From: Allantophomopsis cytisporea
Taxonomy: Eukaryota; Ascomycota; Leotiomycetes; Phacidiales; Phacidiaceae
Reading direction: 5' to 3'
Assembly (NCBI GenBank): GCA_024752435.1
Contig: CP103025.1
Coordinates: forward strand, 1,736,001 to 1,800,000
DNA length: 64,000 nt
The notes beneath the pieces are model-generated. The model saw only the letters and a list, made by a program, of their open reading frames with translations. It ran no database searches and had not been told where the DNA came from. Position numbers and translations under genes: made by a program. Positions 47,301-57,980 of the stretch are shown here, one piece after another (position 1 is the stretch's first letter; each line of letters starts with the position of its first letter).

Positions 47301-48591
47301 TGGACAATGACATGGCCATGGAAATCGAGCAGGTCATATGGTCATGGAATTTGTGGAGAAGATTCCTCCAAGTTCGCCCTTCGCAGGAGCGCAATCCTCC
47401 CCTTTGCGGAGCAATTCCCCATTTTCTCCAGGTCTTCGCTCGGCTTACCTGCCACGACGGCCGTATTCCGAGCGCCTTTTTTTTTGCCTCGACTCTCGAA
47501 GTTCGCGGAGTGGTTCAGCGCCGGCACCTTTTTTCTACGTCAGCCTTGGGGAAGCTGCAGGGCAATTTATATAACTTGTTAGGTCGTTGGTCGTTAGGCC
47601 CTTCCTAGCGAGGTATTACCGTCGAAATCTACTTTTTGGTTGGTGATCATCTTGCTGCATGGACTCGATTCGGACGGAGTACTTCAGTACGAATATGTAC
47701 ATGGGATTCGATATCCTCCGTATGTGCTTTGACCTTTGGTGTTGAGGCTGAGATCACGCGTGGGGGAATGGGAATGCAAGTCTTATTGAAGAGGTCTGGT
47801 AAACAACAGGGGATTGATACGACTGATACCTGTAGAATTGCCCGTCTTCAAAGTCCGAAACTTCTTGGTGTAGTATAATTGGCGGCAGGGAGTTCAAGTC
47901 TATCACTCAGCTGGCTTGTCTTTAACTGAATTGGGGAGCTCCGGTTCTGCACACAATTGCTTGCTCTTTTCTGCGTTGTGAGTGAACCTTGAATATGTGC
48001 ATGATCTATCTCGAAGGAAGAAGAGAAGTTGAGGTCTTTTGAATCTTACTTATACATTAATAAAATATAATGGAATAAAATTAAATAAAATACCCAAACA
48101 CTACTTGGAAATTGAACCTCAATAGAATATTGGAAACAGCATTCTGTTTGGACTCCTTTCAAAATGTGATGTCATTGGAGGAGAAACTGTGTGTGCATGT
48201 CTGGAAGCTAACCCGCCATACCCAAGGCACCGCCATCCCACGCCGTACACGACTACCAGGATCACCAAGCTGTACCCGCAAAATCTACATCACTCACAAG
48301 CACCATTTCCCCATCATCTGCTTGCCATTCCTCCTTCTTCTCTCTTTCTACCTCTTTACTCCTCATTCCTCCTCTTCCTTCCCTCATACCTTTCCTACAC
48401 TTCACAAACGCCTGCGACTTTTATCATATCATCGTTGTTCGATTCATCCAACAACTCCGCAAAGTCCGCAGCTCTCAACATACATAACTTTGATGATTTA
48501 AGTGTTGAGATCACTTCAGAATCACCATCTGGCGGAACAGCAGCATCTCCCCTCTTCACGCTTTCCCTCCGAATACATACACTGATCAAGA
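44349..48591. other. Long gene-poor stretch and GUT2 5' flank
   Basis: 4.2 kb of short frames without protein-like patterns. Simple repeats include the CAACT-type run at 47222-47271. The last ~330 bp before GUT2 are strongly pyrimidine-rich (TCCTTCTTCTCTCTTTCTAC), as is common in promoters and 5' UTRs of well-expressed fungal genes. No tRNA, rRNA or transposon was recognised. Confidence 0.45.
47222..47271. repeat. CAACT and CTCACAT short tandem repeats
   Basis: Four to five copies of the pentamer CAACT are followed by two to three copies of TCTCACA. Simple-sequence DNA, intergenic. Confidence 0.7.
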
Positions 48592-50776
48592 ATGGCTTTC
48601 CGACAACGTATGGTAAGGCCGTTACTGTACACGTCTGGTGCAGCAGCTTTGGGTGGTGGTGTTCTATACTATTCATACAGACCGAGATCGATACCTGGCT
48701 CCGAGGGCGCTGCAGTGCCGCCACCAGGATATGAATCTGGTCAATTTCGCCCACCAAGATTTCCCAAGGTCCGAAGTCGAGATGATCAGATCGCGGATCT
48801 GAAGAGGAGCTCCGGCTCGGAAAGTACAGCTGATGTCGCGAAGGGGTTGATTACCGGACAGCAGGCCAACGATGAGCCATATGATCTTCTGGTCATTGGT
48901 GGAGGTGCCACTGGTACCGGAATTGCTCTTGATGCTGCTACAAGAGGTCTCAAAGTTGCAATGGTGGAACGCGATGACTTCAGCAGTGGCACGAGTAGTA
49001 AGAGTACAAAGTTGGTGCATGGAGGTGTGAGATATTTGGAGAAGGCCGTCTGGGAATTGGATTACAACCAGTACGCGCTCGTCCGCGAAGCCTTAAGAGA
49101 GCGTAAATATTTCTTGGATACAGCGCCACATCTTTCTTCCTGGCTTCCAATTATGTTGCCACTCGACAAGTGGTGGAAGGCCCCATACTACTGGGCTGGT
49201 ACGAAGTTCTATGATTTCTTGGCTGGATCCGAGGGCATTGAAACCTCGTATTTCTTGACAAAGAGCAAGGCTCTGGACGCCTTCCCAATGTTGAAGAAGA
49301 CGGATCTTGTGGGTGCATTGGTGTACTACGATGGTGCTCACAATGATTCACGGATGAACGTTTCCTTGGCTATGACAGCTGCATTGTATGGTGCAACTGT
49401 CGTCAACCACATAGAAGTCACCGGTCTTGAAAAGGACGCTTCCGGCAGACTTTGTGGCGCGAGGGTCAAGGATTGTGTACAGGAGAAAAACGGCAAGAAG
49501 GCGGAAGAGTTTTCCATTAAGGCAAAGGGTATCATCAACGCCACCGGACCTTTCACTGATTCTATCAGAAAAATGGATGATCAATCCGTCAAGGAGATTG
49601 TCGCCCCAAGCTCAGGTGTACACGTTATTCTTCCGGGTTACTACAGTCCTCAGAAGATGGGACTCATTGATCCTCAAACTTCCGATGGACGTGTGATTTT
49701 CTTCCTCCCATGGCAGGGAAACACCATTGCTGGTACCACTGATGCTCCAACAGATATCTCCCAAAACCCAATTGCTGGTGAGGAGGAGATCGACTGGATT
49801 CTTTCGGAGATTCGTCACTACTTATCACCAGATATCAATGTTCGTCGTGGAGATGTTTTAGCTGCTTGGTCCGGCATCCGACCTCTTGTCAAGGATCCAA
49901 ATGCCAAGAACACTGAGTCTCTTGTTCGAAACCACCTCATAAACACATCTCCATCTGGCCTGATGACATGTGCTGGTGGAAAGTGGACAACATACCGCCA
50001 AATGGCCGAGGAATTGGTTGACGAAGCCGTCAAGGAGTTCAAGCTGCAGCCAAAGCCAGTCACCAATGCACCAGATGTCAGCGGCACCAGCTTGCATGAC
50101 GATGGAGCCAAGCTCAACGGTACCTGCCAAACTCACCAGGTCAAGCTTGTTGGTGCCCACGGTTTCTCCAAGACTCTCTTCATCAACCTCATCCAGCACT
50201 TCGGTGTTGAGACCGATATCGCAAAGCATCTTACCGAGTCATATGGTGATCGTGCATGGACTGTTGCAGCACTCTCGTCCCCAACTGAACAACGATTCCC
50301 AGTTCGTGGCGAGCGCATTTCCCCATTATATCCATTTGTTGATGGTGAGGTTCGCTACGCCGTCCGCCACGAGTATGCTCAGACCGCTGTCGATGTCATT
50401 GCCCGCAGAACTAGATTAGCATTCTTGAACGCTCAGGCTGCTCTCGAAGCCTTGCCAAAGGTCATCGATATCATGGCCAGCGAACTTAAGTGGGACAGCA
50501 AGAGACAGGATACCGAGTGGAAAGACAGTAAGTTCTTCCCCAGATAATACTTTGAAACCATTGCTAATTTGTGTAGGTGTTAAATTCCTTGAGAGCATGG
50601 GTCTTCCAAAGTCCAAGCTCCAGGCAACAAGAAAGCAGGTTGAGAGTGGCGCGCTTTCATTTAAGGATGAAGTCGAGTACAAGATGTACTCTCGTCACGA
50701 CCAACCTGGCGATGAACTGGAGAGTGATCTCAAGGGAAGCCCGGTTGTTAAGACCGACAGCTTTGTGAATAGTTAG
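48592..50776 (+). CDS. GUT2: Mitochondrial FAD-dependent glycerol-3-phosphate dehydrogenase
   Basis: Two exons, 48592-50527 and 50577-50776, give 711 residues. The N-terminus MAFRQRMVRPLLYTSGAAAL plus GGGVLYYSYRPRS is a basic mitochondrial presequence with a short hydrophobic anchor. The FAD Rossmann motif lies at residues ~97-110 (DLLVIGGGATGTGIALDAA). FSSGTSSKSTKLVHGGVRYL follows and is diagnostic of GlpD/Gut2. WSGIRPLVKD and AGGKWTTYRQMAE mark the rest of the DAO domain, and a C-terminal alpha-helical GlpD domain ends the protein. It oxidises glycerol 3-phosphate to dihydroxyacetone phosphate and passes electrons to ubiquinone at the inner mitochondrial membrane, serving glycerol use and the G3P shuttle. 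No clear EF-hand is seen. Codon bias suggests high expression. Confidence 0.97.
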
Positions 50777-51567
50777 ATGGATATAACGTCGTAATGCAGT
50801 TGTATGTATGGGAGATATAGTATAATGAATGAATCCCTTTGCAAGACTTTTAAGCATGATGGCCGTTTCCTATAGGCTTGTCATTATTGCACTGAACGTT
50901 GTACTTCAAGTTGTGATTAAATCCCTAATTCGGTATTTCGTTCTTACTCTCTTAACTCTCATCATGACTCCATGTTTGGAATACACCTAGAATATTATTA
51001 AAAACCGCTTGTAGAACTCCAGACCATTATTCTCAAGCCTTCAGATTAGCTGCAGAGATGTATTGATTGATGAGGCGATATGTGTAAACCCATCAATGTA
51101 ATAAGATTCACTCTAGCAAGTTGCCGTGGATGTCAAAGCATTCATTAAGGTATTTATTTTCTGGAGCTTTCAATCATTACCAGAAAGTACCAAATAAATA
51201 TGCACTGCTTGAGGCCGACCCATCGGCCGCATTGACCTCTATTAGCGGCCGTGCTTATTGATCTATCGGAGATATCTCTTGTAATCAGTTTCAATAACTC
51301 CGATATCACCTTTTAATGCCGTCTTGTTGCATTGAAATCGAATGAGGATCTAATGCAAACGTCATTGATATGTGTTGCCTGGTGACCTGTGAGGGGTAGT
51401 GTGGGTCGAATGGGCTGGAAGAGGGGTAATATATAAAGAAGGTGATTTAATTTAAACATTGATCATTGCTTGAAGTACTAAGATTGTGTGTCTTATCATT
51501 GAAGAGCTGTTGTCTCTATTGCGCTTCTACATCAGATAACCGGCCCATCATATTGGAATCCATCAAC
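50777..51567. other. Intergenic between GUT2 and the aldo-keto reductase
   Basis: 791 bp holding the GUT2 3' UTR and the downstream promoter. CGGCCG-type sequence lies near 51220-51250 (CGGCCGCATTGACCTCTATT and AGCGGCCG). Nothing else is recognised. Confidence 0.45.
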
Positions 51568-52636
51568 ATGCCTCCACAACTCCCAACCCGTAAACTCGGC
51601 AAGAATGGTCCTGATGTCGTCGCCTTGGGCTTCGGCACGATGGGTCTGAGCGCATTTTACGGAAAACCAGAGCCAGATGAGGAGCGCTTCAAGGTGCTCG
51701 ATCATGCGTATGAGATTGGTGCCACGAACTGGGATTCGGCGGATATGTACCTGGACAGCGAAGATTTATTGGGCAAATGGTTTGCACGCACCGGTAAGAG
51801 AGATGAAATCTTTCTTGCCACCAAGTTCGCGAACTTCAATAGGAATGGTGTACGAGGTGTCGACTCGTCCCCAGAATATGCAAAGGAAGCCTGCGCTAGG
51901 AGCTTGAAGAGACTTGGTGTTGACCATATTGATCTTTATTACTGCCATAGAGTTGATGGTAAGACACCAATTGAGAAGACTGTGCAGGCTATGGTTGAGT
52001 TGAAGAAGTATGTCTCCCCGTATGAATACAATCTGTTCAAGGCTAAAACCTACCAGCGAGGGAAAGATCAAGTACATCGGTCTCTCTGAAGTCTCCTCTG
52101 AGACCCTCCGTCGCGCCTGCAAAGTTCATCACGTGGACGCCGTGCAGATTGAGTACTCACCGTTCTGCATGGACATTGAAGACCCCAACATCGCCCTGCT
52201 CAAGACATGCCGCGAACTTGGCGTGGCGACCGTCGCCTATTCACCTCTTGGACGTGGGCTCCTCACCGGTCAGTACAAGAGCCCCGACGACTTCGAGGAG
52301 GGCGATTGGCGCAGGGCAGCACCGCGCTACTCTAAAGAGAACTTCCCCAAAAACTTGCAGCTCGTCGAGAAGCTCACGGAAATTGCACACAAGAAGAATT
52401 GTACGCCTGGTCAGCTTACGCTCGCGTGGTTGTTGAAGCAGGGTGATGATATTATTCCCATCCCTGGCACTAAGAAGGTGAAGTACTTGGACGAGAATAT
52501 TGGGGCTTTGAAGGTGCAGTTGTCTGATTCGGATAATGAGGAGATTCGAAAGGCGATTGCGAATGTTGAGATTCATGGTGAAAGATATCCGCCAGCAGCA
52601 ATGAGCGCGCTCTTTGGCAATACTCCCGAGCTCTGA
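51568..52636 (+). CDS. NADPH-dependent aldo-keto reductase
   Basis: Two exons, 51568-52007 and 52057-52636, give 339 residues, normal for a single-domain AKR. The junction restores VELKNEGKIKYIGLSEV. The tetrad is visible: D56 in NWDSADMY with Y61, K86 in FLATKF, and H127 in YYCHRVD. The C-terminal IPIPGTKKVKYLDENIGAL segment is the cofactor-binding end of the (beta/alpha)8 barrel. It resembles the AKR13/YakC-like group common in fungi, which reduce a variety of aldehydes and quinones. Substrate is unknown. ATG 51568 is chosen because the family begins LPTRKLGKNGP right after it; the frame is open further upstream. Confidence 0.93.
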
Positions 52637-52919
52637 GGTCAATGAAGCAGACGTAGCAAAAATTGAATTACAGATATGGAATTGTGCTTCTAGTGTTTTT
52701 CTCTCACAATAATCGACATTTTCATAAGGAAACCAAGCCATCGTTTGTCAGCTTTTGCAATTTGCTTGTCCTTAACTTAAACCTTGGCCAATATTGAGAA
52801 TGTCGGAGTGAAGTGTTACTGCGAAGACTTACAAACAATTCATCCTATTCGATATATGTATGTTCCAGAGGTTCTTTGTGATCATTCATCAAGTGAGCCT
52901 TTATTGTAATATTTCTCAA

Positions 52920-53789
52920 TCACTCATCTTTGTACAAATCTTCTTGTAAGACATAATCTGCTACACCATCCGTCACAAGAATCTTCAACTCAGCCTTATC
53001 GCCATTTTTCATAGCAGTTCTGACCTTTGTAGAACTGATAGTCTGCTCTCCTTTCTTCGTACCTTCTACCAATTCTATCCTCTCAGCCCACTCTCTCTTC
53101 GCACCCTCTGCTTCTCTCTCTCCCTTGCTAATGGCCTGTAAATACTCATCCTGCTCATTTTTCTCGCCCCAGTCCGCAGCAGTTCTATAAGTAACCCTCA
53201 ACCGATGTCGACTCAAAAAGGGCTCAAGCGGTGCTAGTGTATGTTCAGGCGGATAATACTTAGGATTCATAATCCTGATCAGGGTATCATATCCTGTGAG
53301 ATGTACTTGCTCCACCTTTTCACCATACGAACCCGATTCTTGTATGGCAGCCGCCTTATCTGTGAAGTATGGGAACTTGGTGACTCCAATATCAACAAAT
53401 ATATCATCGCTGTTGGCATTTTGTGCGCGAAACGCTTGCAGAAGATCTGCTGCAAATATGTTCATTAATACCAGACGGTGCTCGAATGATGCTGGTTTGG
53501 GCGCTTTGTCTGCATTCTGCGTCGCAAGCAATAGTAAAAGTCGCTTTGGACCTGCCCCTTTATCATCTGTAAGAGCGGATTTTGCAATGTGAAGATGTGC
53601 TCGTGTGGGCGGGTTAAAAGAAGAATCGAGGACGTAAAGGGTCGATGGGTGCACAGTTTCTGAGCTGTCACCAGCTGTGGGTATAGTTGAAAGCACACGG
53701 AAATTGGAGGAGGATGATAAAAAGGTTGTGAGGGCGGTCTTGAACAAATGTAATTGTTTCCGCATTTCTGCGGTGTCTGCTGTTGACAT
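52920..53789 (-). CDS. NMN adenylyltransferase-like nucleotidyltransferase (POF1-like)
   Basis: A single minus-strand exon of 289 residues from ATG 53789 (MSTADTAEMRKQLHLFKTAL). The HxGH-type nucleotide-binding motif is present as SSFNPPTRAHLHIA (residues ~56-69) and the second motif as ISSTKVR (~251-257), as in cytidylyltransferase/NMNAT folds. This form, with PPTRAHL in place of PPTxGHL, matches the fungal POF1-like group. Yeast Pof1 has been linked to NAD+ synthesis and to ER protein quality control; that is family knowledge. The frame stays open another 79 codons upstream, but that part lies in the divergent promoter and lacks an ATG start. Confidence 0.84.
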   Translation of the reverse strand: MSTADTAEMRKQLHLFKTALTTFLSSSSNFRVLSTIPTAGDSSETVHPSTLYVLDSSFNPPTRAHLHIAKSALTDDKGAGPKRLLLLLATQNADKAPKPASFEHRLVLMNIFAADLLQAFRAQNANSDDIFVDIGVTKFPYFTDKAAAIQESGSYGEKVEQVHLTGYDTLIRIMNPKYYPPEHTLAPLEPFLSRHRLRVTYRTAADWGEKNEQDEYLQAISKGEREAEGAKREWAERIELVEGTKKGEQTISSTKVRTAMKNGDKAELKILVTDGVADYVLQEDLYKDE

Positions 53790-53967
53790 TATTGTGGTAG
53801 TTGATAAGCTTCGTCGGAGATGCGGTCCGCGAAGGTTAATCAATATTTGTTTGCACTGTTTGCAACCGCAGTTAATGATGTAATTGTGGTCTCGTAAGTT
53901 TTGGTTGTCACGATACTGGAAGTCGAACGATACTTTGTCCTCAAAACAACAGATTAATTCTTGCAAG
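53790..53967. promoter_or_regulatory. Compact divergent promoter
   Basis: Only 178 bp separate the start codons of the POF1-like and steroid-reductase-like genes, so their 5' UTRs and promoters must overlap. No TATA box is obvious. Confidence 0.55.
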
Positions 53968-54983
53968 ATGTCCCTAGTCGAGAATTGGCTGCCTCCTTCC
54001 AGGGAGCATTGGGAATTGGTGACCACATGCTTTAAGTACTTTCCTCTGGTACGTATATCTTTCAGACACTCCGAGTTGTGTGCATATGGACCTAATGATT
54101 GTACAGATTACCTTGATTCAATGGGCCATACCAAGCTTCTATCCAGCTGGAAAAACCTCTATAAACTCACGTTTTAACTTGCCTGGTAAAATAGCTTGGA
54201 TAACCATGGAAGCTCCGGGCTTCCTAACACTTTTATATATCATGAATACTCTTCCTCCACAGCTTGATATATCAGATCTACCTTGGGAAAACAAAATAAT
54301 GGCAGGCCTTTTTGTAAGTTAGAAGCACAAAATGATGTTCCTTGAGCTAACTTACGCTCCAGTGTATTCACTATCTATATCGCGCCATCATTTCTCCTCT
54401 CCTCATGCCATCCATCTCACCAATACATCCCCTTGTTTGGGTATTCGGACTTGCCTTCCAGCTCATAAACGCAACCCAATTGGGAGGCTGGCTCGCTGGG
54501 TATGGACCAACGACAAAACTGGAGTGGATGTCATTCCGTAATGACTACAAGACTGGCGGACGTATGGAATTTGGCCTCATGGTATTCTTCCTTGGCTTTG
54601 TGGGCAACCTTTGGCATGAAGATGAACTACGTGAGATCCGCCGCGCTGCCGCTCGCAACCAAAAGAGACGCGCTGAAGCTGCTTCTGAGTCTACTGGAAA
54701 GGGCAAGGCTGCGGATGGAAAGACGGGTGTCGACAAAGTCTACATGATCCCTCAGAATGGATTATTTAACTTTATCTTCTACCCACATTATCTGCTGGAG
54801 TGGATTGAGTGGACAGGATTCTGGATCATGGGTGGCCAAAACTGTGTTCCTGCTCGAACTTTTCTTTTGAATGAGATTGCTACTATGTTACCAAGAGCAG
54901 TCTCAGGCAAGCAGTGGTACATTGAGAGATTCGGAAAGGAGAAAGTTGGTGGAAGAAAGGCTATCATTCCAGGTATACTCTGA
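53968..54983 (+). CDS. 3-oxo-5-alpha-steroid 4-dehydrogenase-like membrane reductase
   Basis: Three exons, 53968-54048, 54107-54313 and 54363-54983, give 302 residues; all junctions are phase 0. The joined frame reads ENKIMAGLFCIHYLYRAIIS, which is the conserved HYxxRxxISPLLMPS motif of the SRD5A family. Further marks are GRMEFGLMVFFLGFVGNLWH and LFNFIFYPHYLLEWIEWTGF; the conserved His/Glu of the NADPH site lie in such segments. Five to six hydrophobic helices are present. Members reduce enone double bonds of sterols, polyprenols or enoyl-CoA at the ER. A Lys/Ala-rich insert (RRAAARNQKRRAEAASESTG) between two helices is unusual but typical of fungal members. Substrate is not known. Confidence 0.86.
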
Positions 54984-55250
54984 GATTTCCAGAATAACAT
55001 ATGATAGAGGCACCGGTCCATTTATATGGTTTGGTCATTTATCAGAAACTTTTGTAGCGCTTAACACTAATTCATCTTCATGCAAATTCATTTGTCGTAT
55101 TTTGCGCCGAGGTAACAGTAACCATATACTCAAAGGATATCCACATATCCATAAGCTCAGACCTCCCGCTCTCGATGGCCGCAACTATATTACAGTCGAC
55201 ACCTATGTTGTACAGTATTGATACAAAGCCCGCCGGCTTGTAGTTGACAA

Positions 55251-55736
55251 TCACCTAGAAGCTCTCGTCTCCTCTTCAGTCTTCCTTCTTCCAAACGCAT
55301 ACGTCATTCCTCCACCAACAACGTTGACAAATGCCAGACCCATTGCCGCACCTCTTGTTAATCCTCTGACCCCAAACTTTTGACCAAGTCTTACTCCAAA
55401 TCCTCCGGAGTTCTTTCTTCTTTGTGCCAAAAGCAGGTAAAGACCAGACCACGCGGCGGTAAGACCGGCAGAATCGATCACGTAGCCGCTGAGGTTAAGA
55501 TATGTGCTGAAAAGAAGTACTGGTGGAAAGAGCATAGGTAGTGGTCGGAATGGTCGTGCATGGAGAGCTGAAAGGAGTGTTGCGAGAATAGTTGGAGGGA
55601 GAGAAGACTCTGAAAATCAAACGGTCAGTAGATATTTACTTATTCTCAAAATTGCGTGAAACTTACTGCCCCAATCATTGGCGTACGAAATTGCTGTCTT
55701 CTTCACATCCTCAACTGCTTTGTCTGTGTCCGCCAT
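55251..55736 (-). CDS. AIM19: AIM19-like small mitochondrial membrane protein
   Basis: Two exons on the minus strand, 55736-55667 and 55609-55251, give 142 residues. The 57-bp intron has a GTAAGT donor and TTTCAG acceptor. The N-terminus is a short acidic helix (MADTDKAVEDVKKTAISYAN). It is followed by hydrophobic segments PPTILATLLSALHARPF, PMLFPPVLLFSTYLNLSGYV and AAWSGLYLLLAQRRK, with a Gly-rich fourth (GAAMGLAFVNVVGGGMTYAF). This resembles the Aim19 family, named for altered inheritance of mitochondria in yeast; the biochemical role is not known. The family call is by memory of the STYLNxSGxxxDxAGxTAAWS pattern. Confidence 0.74.
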
Positions 55737-56315
55737 GTTTTCTTTACGTCTCGTAAGATAATTTGTTGCAAGTAGTATTTTGTTCGAATTGTTAAGGATA
55801 TTGTCTCAATTTCTTATGTATTAAAGTTCCCAGTCCGTTGAATTGGGGTTCTATGTATGCTTGAAGTCTTCAAGATTTGAGCGTAACTTGGCGGGGCTCA
55901 TCGAAAAAGCTCTAAACTTGGAGTTCCGTCATCATCGAGTATTGTCACGTGCGCCATTCGATATGTCGGCCCTGGTCAGTATCTTAGCGTCAACTTTCCA
56001 TCCCCCATTAGTGAGGCATCCCGCCCACGGCGCGCATTGTTGATGGGGTTTGTAGACGAAAAGAACAACAACATCTAGATACCGTTGTTGCCGGCTTGTA
56101 ATTGATATTTACGTCACAAGCAATCGTCACTGGGAAAACATACGTTTTGTCATCCTTGGCCGAATCTTAAGTCGCATAGTACATTGAGTCCATCGAGTCC
56201 ATACTGCATCTTGGGATAGGCGAACGTCTCTCACAGCCTCGTGCTGATATTCCACGTCGACCTTTCCGGGACTTCAAGTATCAGCTCTGCCGATTTGTCA
56301 ACTACAAACCTCAAC
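55737..56315. promoter_or_regulatory. Divergent promoter region of AIM19 and HLJ1
   Basis: 579 bp between two divergent start codons. It contains CGCGCATTG and duplicated ATCGAG-type sequence (GAGTCCATCGAGTCCA near 56187). No other gene is visible. Confidence 0.45.
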
Positions 56316-57477
56316 ATGCCATCCGCCACAACATCTGGCGCAGACACCGGATCAAACGGTGCTGCCAAATCTCGCGATCACAATCAAGGAAACCAAGACC
56401 GAAAATATACGGTTGAGCAGAAGGCTGCGGTTATTCGAGTACGAAAATGTCAACAAACAGCATTCTACGAGATTCTAGGCCTCGAAGAAGTCAAGAAGAC
56501 TTGCACGGAGGCCGAGATCAAGAAAGCTTATAGAAAATTGAGTTTATTGACTCATCCGGACAAGAATGGACACGAACATGCGGATGAGGCTTTTAAGATG
56601 GTTAGTAGGGCATTTGGAGTATTGGGTGATCCCGATAAGAAGAAGCAATACGACAGGACCGGTGGTGATCCAGACAGTAGATTTGGAAGTGGTGGTGGCG
56701 GTGGTGCCCCTGCAGGCAATCCTTTCAGTGGATTTGCAAATGCAGGCGGGGCAAGAGCAGCAGGAAGAGGGGGATGGGACGATCATGAGATGAGCCCCGA
56801 AGAGATGTTCAACAGATTCTTTGGCGGTGGCGGCGGCGGCGGATTTGGACCTTTCGGTGAGTTCTCAAGAATGAGTGTGTCGACGTTGGTCCGTATTAAC
56901 GATGATAGGTGGTGGAATGTTCGACACTGGGCCACAATTCGTTTTCAATATGGGAGGTGGACCAGGAATCAGAGTGCATCAATTTGGTGGGAACAGGCCA
57001 AGACGGAGAACAAGAGATCCAAACGCTCCTGCAGATCCACCAGCATCCTTGAGATCGACTATCATGGGTCTTCTTCCATTATTGATCCTATTTGTATTCC
57101 CACTTTTAAACGCTCTCTTCTCCGGCTCGTCGAGTACTCCAAGGGGTCCATCGATCCATTTTGATACTCCGCAGCCACCTAACACAATGCACCGTATGAC
57201 CCAAAAGCTCAAGGTTGATTATTACCTGAACCCAGCCGAAGTCGCGGACTACACACCTCGGAAATTCAATGAACTAGATAAACAAGCCGAGGTTAGCTTT
57301 GTACAAAATCTACGAGTTGGCTGTGCAGAAGAACAACAGATGAGGAATAGGTTAGTGGAGGATGCTCAAGGCTGGTTCTTCCAAGATGGTGAGAAGTTAC
57401 AAAGAGCTAGGAACATGGAAATGAAGAGCTGTAGGAGGTTAGAACGTATGGGTGTGGCGCGGAACAACTATTATTAA
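56316..57477 (+). CDS. HLJ1: ER membrane J-protein (Hsp40), HLJ1/DNAJB12-like
   Basis: Two exons, 56316-56856 and 56909-57477, give 369 residues. The J domain is at ~48-116 with the HPD motif at 80-82 (LLTHPDKNGH). A Gly/Phe-rich region follows (to ~205), with FFGGGGGGGFGPFG interrupted by the intron. One transmembrane helix is at ~232-251 (IMGLLPLLILFVFPLLNALF), and the C-terminal ~115 residues match DUF1977 (VDYYLNPAEVADY). This is the layout of yeast Hlj1 and human DNAJB12/14: a tail of J domain in the cytosol, anchored in the ER. It recruits Hsp70 to ER-associated degradation substrates. The start is chosen at the first ATG before the conserved RDKxYTxEQxxAV segment. Confidence 0.92.
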
Positions 57478-57980
57478 GGCGTCGAGATACAAGAGAAGAT
57501 TATCCATGGCATCATGAAAGCAAGGCGTTTGTGGTTGGTAAGTTAAAGCGGCCTGTTCAGTGGCCATAATTACATATGAGTACGAGTAGGACATAGAGAT
57601 CGTAGGAATGAGAACAATTCCATATCGATACTATCTTCAGATAACTTTTTCTTGCATCTGTACTTATCGAACTCCGCGTATTACGGAGAGAAACAAATAA
57701 ATAAAAACTAAGACTGTAGCAGTCCTCTATCAATGTTGGCCAATCTCAGTTAGTAAGTGCTCGTAGAGTAAGGTATGGAGCTTTGGAGAAGACCCCGGAA
57801 AGGCGGCCGCTTACTAGAAGGTTAGTGGTCGTAATCGGGCGTGCAACACTCAAAATGACGAAGAAGCACTGATAGAGAGGCAGCGTGCACTTAATCAGCG
57901 AAAGGCAGTCAACGCTCATATAATTCCACTTCTCGTCCAACACTTCACACTTCATCGTCCTACATTAAAACTATATCGAG
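57478..57980. other. Intergenic between HLJ1 and UFD2
   Basis: 503 bp with the HLJ1 3' UTR and UFD2 promoter. AT-rich; no other signal recognised. Confidence 0.45.

Noticed and set aside
47121..47582. 153-codon plus-strand ORF
   Set aside because: It includes simple repeats and shows no domain or conserved-looking pattern.
53790..54026. 79-codon N-terminal extension of the POF1-like protein
   Set aside because: No ATG starts it, it overlaps the divergent gene's first exon, and its composition is unlike the rest.
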